From Salinisphaeraceae bacterium (GTDB lineage Bacteria > Pseudomonadota > Gammaproteobacteria > Nevskiales > Salinisphaeraceae): DNA of 64,000 nt. The notes beneath the pieces are model-generated. The model saw nothing but the letters and a program-made list of their open reading frames with translations, made no database searches and was not told the origin of the DNA. The stretch spans positions 1 to 64,000 of the forward strand of contig NYTH01000057.1 in assembly GCA_002683405.1 (NCBI GenBank). The letters run 5' to 3'. Positions 58,622-64,000 of this stretch are shown here, one piece after another (the stretch's first letter is position 1; the number at the start of each line of letters is the position of its first letter). A program made the position numbers and the translations under genes.

Positions 58622-59746
58622 ATGACCCATTTTCCCGACCAGCCGCTGCGGCATGACCCGGCCGCCGGCCACCCGCTGATCCACGATGGCGACGGCCTGA
58701 CGCCCGAATGGCTGACCGCCGTCCTGCGCGCCGCCGGCGTGCTGAGTGATGGCGCCGTTACCGGCGTCACGCAGGAGCCGATCGGTCACGGCATGCTGGG
58801 TCTGAATCTTCGGCTGAAGCTGACTTACGACGGCGACGCGTCCGGTGCGCCCGAGCGGCTGGTGGCCAAGATGGCCGCGCTGGGCGAGGAGAGCCGCGAA
58901 TCCGGCGCTTCGCTGAATCTCTACATGCGCGAAACCCGCTTCTATCAGGAGCTGGCGCCGCGCATTCGTACCGGCCTGCCGCGGGCCTTCTTCGCGGACC
59001 ACAGCGACGACGGCCGGACGTTCTGCCTGCTGTTCGAAGACATGGCGCCGGCCCGCATGGGCGATCAGCTCGAGGGCTGCAGCGTCGCGGATGCCCGCGC
59101 GGCCATGAAAACGGCGGCGGCTCTGCATGCGCCGCTGTGGGAAGACCCGGCGCTGCCGAAGATGGAATGGATTGACCGGTCTACCGTGACCGCGCTGTAC
59201 CAGCAAACGCTGCCGAACTACCTGCCCGAGTTCGAAAAGCGCATGAAGCACCTGCTCGAGCCCGAGGCCATGAATGTGGCCAAGGGCTATGCCGCCTGCA
59301 TCGAGAAATACTTCACGCTGCATGCGGCCCCCTGGACGGTGTCCCACCAGGATTACCGGCTGGACAACATGATGTTCGACGCGCGCGGCGGTGCATTGCC
59401 GCTGGCGGTGCTGGACTGGCAGACCTTCGTGCCCGGCCCGGGCGCGCTGGACGTGTCGTACTTCAACGGGGCGGGTCTGCTGCCGGATGACCGGCGCCAG
59501 CACGAGGAGTCGCTGGCGAGGCTTTATCACGAAGCGCTCCAGGCGCAGGGCGTGAGCGACTACTCGTGGGCGCAGTGCTGGCACGACTACCGGCTGCACG
59601 CCGCCCATGGACTCAACATGTCGATTGTCGGCACGGCCATTACCACGCCGACCGAGCGCGGCGATCGGATGCTCAGCACCATGGTCAACCGGCACGCCCG
59701 GCAGATGATCGATCTGGGCACGCTGGCGCTGATCGAATCGGCCTGA
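58622..59746 (+). CDS. APH/choline-kinase-fold phosphotransferase
   Basis: 374 residues with the small-molecule kinase fold. Catalytic loop SHQDYRLDN (HxDxxxxN form with His242, Asp244 and Asn249), metal-binding Asp265 in AVLDWQ, and an ATP-binding start around LVAKMAALGEES. Relatives phosphorylate hydroxylated small molecules; some work beside acyl-CoA dehydrogenases on hydroxyacyl-CoAs, as in the ACAD10/11 and LvaA systems. Regulation by the adjacent TetR suggests an inducible catabolic or detoxifying kinase. Substrate unknown. Confidence 0.83.
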   Translation: MTHFPDQPLRHDPAAGHPLIHDGDGLTPEWLTAVLRAAGVLSDGAVTGVTQEPIGHGMLGLNLRLKLTYDGDASGAPERLVAKMAALGEESRESGASLNLYMRETRFYQELAPRIRTGLPRAFFADHSDDGRTFCLLFEDMAPARMGDQLEGCSVADARAAMKTAAALHAPLWEDPALPKMEWIDRSTVTALYQQTLPNYLPEFEKRMKHLLEPEAMNVAKGYAACIEKYFTLHAAPWTVSHQDYRLDNMMFDARGGALPLAVLDWQTFVPGPGALDVSYFNGAGLLPDDRRQHEESLARLYHEALQAQGVSDYSWAQCWHDYRLHAAHGLNMSIVGTAITTPTERGDRMLSTMVNRHARQMIDLGTLALIESA

Positions 59747-59761
59747 TGCCGGGCGCGAGGC

Positions 59762-61246
59762 TCAGGGCGCTTTGGCGGTGGCCGGGCGGTCTGCGCAATA
59801 GCCGAAGTGAACGGATTCGCGGGGCGCGATCTGCCGGTTGTGTGACCGGCCGCGGACCCTCAGGCCGCCTTCGACGGGCTCGTGGTCGGCGTTCCACACT
59901 TCGGTGGGCCGGCCGATGACGGGCATCCGGAAATCCCAGGTCAGCGGCCTGTCGGTCACGTTGTGCACCCGGACATCGGCGCAGTAGCGCTCCGGATTGG
60001 CGCTCAGCGGCGTGGATTCGTAGGCCAGCTCGATGTTGACATGTCTTGAATAAAGATGCGGTGGCGTGCCGTCGCGGGGCGACCAGATCTTTTGATCGGA
60101 ATCGCTGCGTTCGCTCGAAGGCAGCCCGGTGCCGTGCCAGAGATGCTCGAGCAGGGCGAGCTTGGTGGGCCAGCGGCGCGTCCAGTCGTCGCGCAGCAGG
60201 CCGTGCAGGTCGGCGCTGTTCGGGTTGAGCGCCCAGTAGAAGCTGCCGGCAATGGGAATGCTGCGCAGATAGTTCACCAGCGCGTTCTGCAGGTCGATGT
60301 CCCGGCTATCGCCGTGGTGGCCGTAGCGCCCGCCGAACTCTCCGATGACCACCGCGTGCCCTTCGTCCGCGAACCGTCCGAAATGCGCCTGCCAGATGGC
60401 GTGCATGTTGGCCGGGAAATCGTCGGCCTCGAAGGACTTCTGCGCGTAGACGTCCGGTCCGTAGACGTGGGGCGACAGCACCACCCGGTCGGGCGGTAGC
60501 TCCAGGGGATGACAGGCCAGGGCCGACAGGTTGCCGCCCCACCAGGCTTGCGGAACATCGGGCCGGCAATCGCCCGATCGCTCGATGCCCTCCACGAAAA
60601 TCAGCAGGTCGGGTGCTTCGGCCAGCACTGCCCGGCCGGCCCGCTCGGCGGCGCGGTTCCAGTCGGTGGCCGGATCGCCGGCGCCCCAGGTGGCCTCGCC
60701 GTGCGGCTCGTTTTTCAGGTCCAGCCCCATGAAGTGGTCAAGGTGGCGGTAGCGGCGGGCCATGAAGACCAGGTCCGCGATCCACTGCGACTCGGGATAG
60801 TCGTCGGTGTACCACAGCGCCGGAATCCGGCGACAGTCGGGCCGGTGGTGATCGAGCAGAACGTGAATCTGCCGGGCATTCAGCGCGGTCATCAGCCGGT
60901 CGAGCAGCTGTAGCGAATCCAGACCCAGCAGATCGGGATTCCGGTCGTAGTCGATGGCGCTGGGGGTGCGGCCGCGCAGCGTGGCGGGACACACGGGCAG
61001 CCGGACTGCGTTAAATCCGGCGTTTTCGATCTCGTCCAGTAATTCCTGCCATGAGCGTCGCCACAGGCCGTGCGGCGAAAGTGACGCGGTTTCAAAGCCG
61101 AACCAGTTGATTCCCCTCAGGTTTATTTCGGCCCCGTCATGCGTGATTCGACCGTCCGTCACGCGGTAGCCGGCAGAAGCGTGCGCGGCGCCGAATCCTG
61201 TTGCTATGATCAGGACAATCAGCAGGGGGAACAGGGATTGGAGCAT
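59762..61246 (-). CDS. Secreted GH5 glycoside hydrolase with CBM2-like domain
   Basis: 494 residues: signal peptide (ATGFGAAHASA), a GH5 catalytic barrel with acid/base Glu180 (LDLKNEPHG) and nucleophile Glu303 (VVIGEFGG), and a C-terminal carbohydrate-binding domain like CBM2 (VRVHNVTDRPLTWDFRMPVI, closed by a Cys in FGYCAD). Probably endoglucanase or mannanase. ATG 61246 has GGAAAGGAG upstream and starts the signal peptide. Divergent from the beta-helix surface protein, 49 bases apart. Confidence 0.9.
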   Translation of the reverse strand: MLQSLFPLLIVLIIATGFGAAHASAGYRVTDGRITHDGAEINLRGINWFGFETASLSPHGLWRRSWQELLDEIENAGFNAVRLPVCPATLRGRTPSAIDYDRNPDLLGLDSLQLLDRLMTALNARQIHVLLDHHRPDCRRIPALWYTDDYPESQWIADLVFMARRYRHLDHFMGLDLKNEPHGEATWGAGDPATDWNRAAERAGRAVLAEAPDLLIFVEGIERSGDCRPDVPQAWWGGNLSALACHPLELPPDRVVLSPHVYGPDVYAQKSFEADDFPANMHAIWQAHFGRFADEGHAVVIGEFGGRYGHHGDSRDIDLQNALVNYLRSIPIAGSFYWALNPNSADLHGLLRDDWTRRWPTKLALLEHLWHGTGLPSSERSDSDQKIWSPRDGTPPHLYSRHVNIELAYESTPLSANPERYCADVRVHNVTDRPLTWDFRMPVIGRPTEVWNADHEPVEGGLRVRGRSHNRQIAPRESVHFGYCADRPATAKAP

Positions 61247-61295
61247 CCTGGCTCCTTTCCCGCCCGGAACAGCAGACCGGTGGGGGAACAGGCAC

Positions 61296-64000
61296 ATGCG
61301 TATTCGTAATCTTCGGGCTGGCGTCGCGGCAGCACTCGCGCTGGCAGCGACGGCGGGGCAGGCTCAGCTGGTAGAAGTGGGCCCCAATATTATCGTCGAT
61401 TCGGCGGGCGACGACATTCTGTCGCAGCAGCCCAACGACAACTGCACGCTGCGCGAAGCCATCCAGGCCGCCAATACCAATACCGCGGTAGACGGATGCG
61501 CGGCCGGCACCGGCGACGATGTGATCGGCTTTGATCTCGAGCCCGGATCGGTCATCGAGCTGGATTCCATCACCTGCGAGCTGGGTCCGGAAGACAACAA
61601 CGTCTGCGGCGATCTGGACGTATTCAGCCCGGAAAGCCCCGAAGCCCTGGCCATTGTGGGTCCGGTCGAGGGCGATCCCGCCTCGATCATCATCGACGGC
61701 GGCAGCGTGCTGGCCGGTGGCGATGGCAGCCTGGTCGCGGTCGATTGTTCGGCTGCGGACCGGGTGCTCCATACCGGCGCCGGCACCACCGGGCTGGCGC
61801 TATCCAACCTGACCATTCGCAACGGTTGCCCGATGTTTTCATCTCAGCAGGGGCTCCGGGGCGGTGGCGTGCGGGCCGCCAACCCCGAGCTGGCCATCCT
61901 GCAGCTGCAGGACGTGGCGCTGATGGACAACGCCGTGGATGCCGGCAGCAGCGGTTTCATTCCGCTGAGCGGTGGCGGGCTATCAACAGAAGCACCCAAC
62001 GTCACGCTCACGCGCGTGTCGGCCACGGGCAATCTGCTGATCGGGCCGAATACCATTGACGTCCGCGGCGCCGGTGTCGACATCTTCGCGCCGGAGTCCC
62101 AGGCCCGAACGGTCAGCGTCAGCGACAGCGATTTCTCGAACAACCTGATCGACGTGGTTCCCGTGCAGCCCGACGAAGCGATCTCCGGTGCGGGCCTGTC
62201 GATCGCGGCCGGCGTGGAGACGGCGGCGCCGTTCGACATCGATATTTCGGAAAGCCGCTTCGAGGCCAATACGCTGCAGATATGCAGCCCCGACCGGGCC
62301 GATACCAGCGGCAGCAGCGGCACCGGCTGTTTCTCCTTTGGCAGCGGTGGCTTCGGCACCGTGTCCGGCGCGGGTCTGGATGTCGCCACGCCGGATTCCG
62401 TCACGAGTTTCCAGGGACAGGAGCTGACCCTGTCCGGCAACCGCATCATTACGCTGGAATCGCCTGAAACCGCGCTTGGCCTGATTGCCCGCGGCGCCGG
62501 CGCGAGCCTGACCGCCCGCGATCTGGACTTTGGTCTGGTCGGGGTCGAGGGAGGCAATACCGTCATCACCGGCAACAGCATCGAATCGTCGGATGCCGAC
62601 GTGCGCGGCGGCGGGGTAGGCGTTCAGTTCGGCAGCGGCAACGTCTTGCTTATCGACGTGCAGGCGATGGGCAACAGCGTCAGCAGTAATCTGAACGACG
62701 CCGGCGGCGGTGGCCTCTGGCTCGATGTGGTCGAGCTGTTCGACCAGCAGCCCACACCGCCCGGCAGCGTGACTGTCAGCGGCAGCGTGTTCAGCGGCAA
62801 CAGCGCGTCCGGCGCCAACCTGGCTGAAGCGGGCGGCCTGGGCTTGCGCCTGGACGGCCCCGAGGTTTCCGGCCCGCCGCTGACGCTCAGCATTGACGGC
62901 AACGACTTTTCCGGTAACGACGCGACCAGCGAAGGCGGATCGGCCCGGGCCGGCGCCCTGCTGATCGTCGCGGACAACCTCATCAGCCAAGGCCTCGGCG
63001 AGGGCGGCCTGTCGCTGACGGGCAATGACATCGAAGACAACGACGTCGTCGCGGGCAGCGGCGCAGACGGCGGCGGCGTGTTGCTGGACCTGCAGGCCGG
63101 CGGTCAGTTCGGCGGCTACCCGGTGTCGCTGGTCGATAACCGTTTCGCCGACAATACGCTCCAGGGCGGCACTGGCGTTGCATTTGGCGGTGGCCTGGCG
63201 CTGCGCAGCCGGTCGCTGTCGCAGCTTGATCTGACCGGCAATGATTTTCTTGGCAATAGCGTGGAATCGCTCGACGATGCCGCCGGCGGCGGTGCATCGC
63301 TGCAGCTGTCCACCGCTCAGCTCGGGCTGGCGTTCAATGCCGCCTTCAACCGCTTTTCGGACAATGAGCTGACCGGCGTTTCGAACGTCATCGGGGGCGG
63401 GCTATATCTGCAGGCAGACGGCGTGACCAGCGGCGCGATCATCGGCTCGCAGTTGGCAGGCAATACGGCCGCACAGGCGGAGGGGTTTGTCGCCGGCTCG
63501 GCGGACGGCGGCGGCGCTGCGGTGCTGCTTGCCTTCGGTAGCAGCGATGGCGCCCCGGTGTTCCGCATCGACAGCAGCGAGTTCGGCGAGAACAGCGTCT
63601 CCAACCCGGCAGAGAGCAATATCGAGATTGGCGCCCCCACGGGCCGTGGCGCCGGCCTGCTCCTGCAGGTGGCGGACGACCTGTCCGATTTCGACGGCGT
63701 GCCGACGGATTTCACGAGCGCCGGATGCCTGGATGTCGAAGTGCCCTGCGTGAGCGTGGTGAACTCGACCATCAGCAACAACGCATTGTCCGTACCCAAC
63801 GGCGTGGCCATCGGCGGGGGCATCGCCTTTGGCGCAGCCGTGAACGCCACGTTTAACAACGTCACTGTCGCCGACAACCAGGCCAGCGGCGGCGGCAACG
63901 ATAGCAACGGCGGCGGTATTGCGTTCGCGCCGAGCGCCACGGCGGTGCTGGCCAACAGCATCGTGGCGCTCAACAGCGCCACGGGCATTGCCGACGACTG
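61296..64000 (+). CDS. CSLREA-type right-handed beta-helix surface protein, 3' end outside window
   Basis: At least 901 residues, cut by the right edge. Signal peptide ending near ATAGQAQ, then the CSLREA motif NCTLREAIQAAN (residues 49-60), followed by many beta-helix turns with the pattern LSGN-x-SGN and GGG, e.g. SLTGNDIEDNDVVAGSGADG. Composition is rich in Gly, Ser, Asp and Asn. Likely exported and outer-surface; family members often end in an IPTL sorting motif or autotransporter domain, neither visible here. Partner or target unknown. Confidence 0.85.
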   Translation, partial: MRIRNLRAGVAAALALAATAGQAQLVEVGPNIIVDSAGDDILSQQPNDNCTLREAIQAANTNTAVDGCAAGTGDDVIGFDLEPGSVIELDSITCELGPEDNNVCGDLDVFSPESPEALAIVGPVEGDPASIIIDGGSVLAGGDGSLVAVDCSAADRVLHTGAGTTGLALSNLTIRNGCPMFSSQQGLRGGGVRAANPELAILQLQDVALMDNAVDAGSSGFIPLSGGGLSTEAPNVTLTRVSATGNLLIGPNTIDVRGAGVDIFAPESQARTVSVSDSDFSNNLIDVVPVQPDEAISGAGLSIAAGVETAAPFDIDISESRFEANTLQICSPDRADTSGSSGTGCFSFGSGGFGTVSGAGLDVATPDSVTSFQGQELTLSGNRIITLESPETALGLIARGAGASLTARDLDFGLVGVEGGNTVITGNSIESSDADVRGGGVGVQFGSGNVLLIDVQAMGNSVSSNLNDAGGGGLWLDVVELFDQQPTPPGSVTVSGSVFSGNSASGANLAEAGGLGLRLDGPEVSGPPLTLSIDGNDFSGNDATSEGGSARAGALLIVADNLISQGLGEGGLSLTGNDIEDNDVVAGSGADGGGVLLDLQAGGQFGGYPVSLVDNRFADNTLQGGTGVAFGGGLALRSRSLSQLDLTGNDFLGNSVESLDDAAGGGASLQLSTAQLGLAFNAAFNRFSDNELTGVSNVIGGGLYLQADGVTSGAIIGSQLAGNTAAQAEGFVAGSADGGGAAVLLAFGSSDGAPVFRIDSSEFGENSVSNPAESNIEIGAPTGRGAGLLLQVADDLSDFDGVPTDFTSAGCLDVEVPCVSVVNSTISNNALSVPNGVAIGGGIAFGAAVNATFNNVTVADNQASGGGNDSNGGGIAFAPSATAVLANSIVALNSATGIADD

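Overview
The window looks like chromosomal DNA of a high-GC gammaproteobacterium that degrades lipids, hydrocarbons or steroid-like compounds. The evidence is the gene order rsmG-parA-parB-atpIBEFHAGDC-glmU-glmS, a GlnRS (glnS), an OprI-like alanine-zipper lipoprotein, a polyhydroxyalkanoate (PHA) synthase, fadAB, and many acyl-CoA, Rieske-oxygenase and DUF1302/DUF1329 genes. The Nevskiales/Salinisphaerales neighbourhood of marine degraders fits best, but that is inference from gene content. No rRNA, tRNA, CRISPR array, prophage or intact insertion sequence was recognised.

Region 1 (1-10.4 kb) is C3/C4 acyl metabolism and cofactors. It has methylmalonate-semialdehyde dehydrogenase (cut by the left edge), PHA synthase divergent from a GntP-type permease, an Lpp/OprI-like lipoprotein with a clear terminator, a leftward L,D-transpeptidase/ketopantoate-reductase-like pair, pdxH, dodecin, then an AcuI-type reductase and 2-methylcitrate synthase. 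Region 2 (10.8-23.4 kb) is accessory. It has a two-subunit acyl-CoA dehydrogenase with MAPEG and nitrilase-family genes, a LysR-controlled azoreductase/DoxX/pirin operon, DUF4332 and CARDB proteins, a BVMO-like monooxygenase with a GST, a small secreted glycine-repeat protein, and a large lipoprotein hydrolase.

Region 3 (23.6-39.1 kb) is core: glnS, two REP-like hairpin elements, rsmG, parAB, the whole F1Fo ATP synthase operon with a good sigma70-type promoter, then glmU and glmS. Hairpin elements sit inside the atp operon (atpH-atpA and atpG-atpD spacers).

Region 4 (39.2-60 kb) is a catabolic accessory region starting just past glmS, the usual Tn7 target. Its first gene is a truncated acyl-CoA synthetase whose last residues read as the C-terminus of an integron-type tyrosine recombinase. 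Next come a beta-propeller/DUF1302/DUF1329 envelope set, three TetR regulators, a crotonase, a Rieske oxygenase broken by one amber codon, fadBA, RidA, an FAD-dependent oxidoreductase, a LysR-controlled operon (tautomerase, 122-residue unknown, Rieske oxygenase) and an APH-like phosphotransferase. Several promoter regions carry clean palindromes. Region 5 (59.8-64 kb) holds a secreted GH5-CBM2 glycosidase divergent from a CSLREA-type beta-helix surface protein that runs off the right edge.
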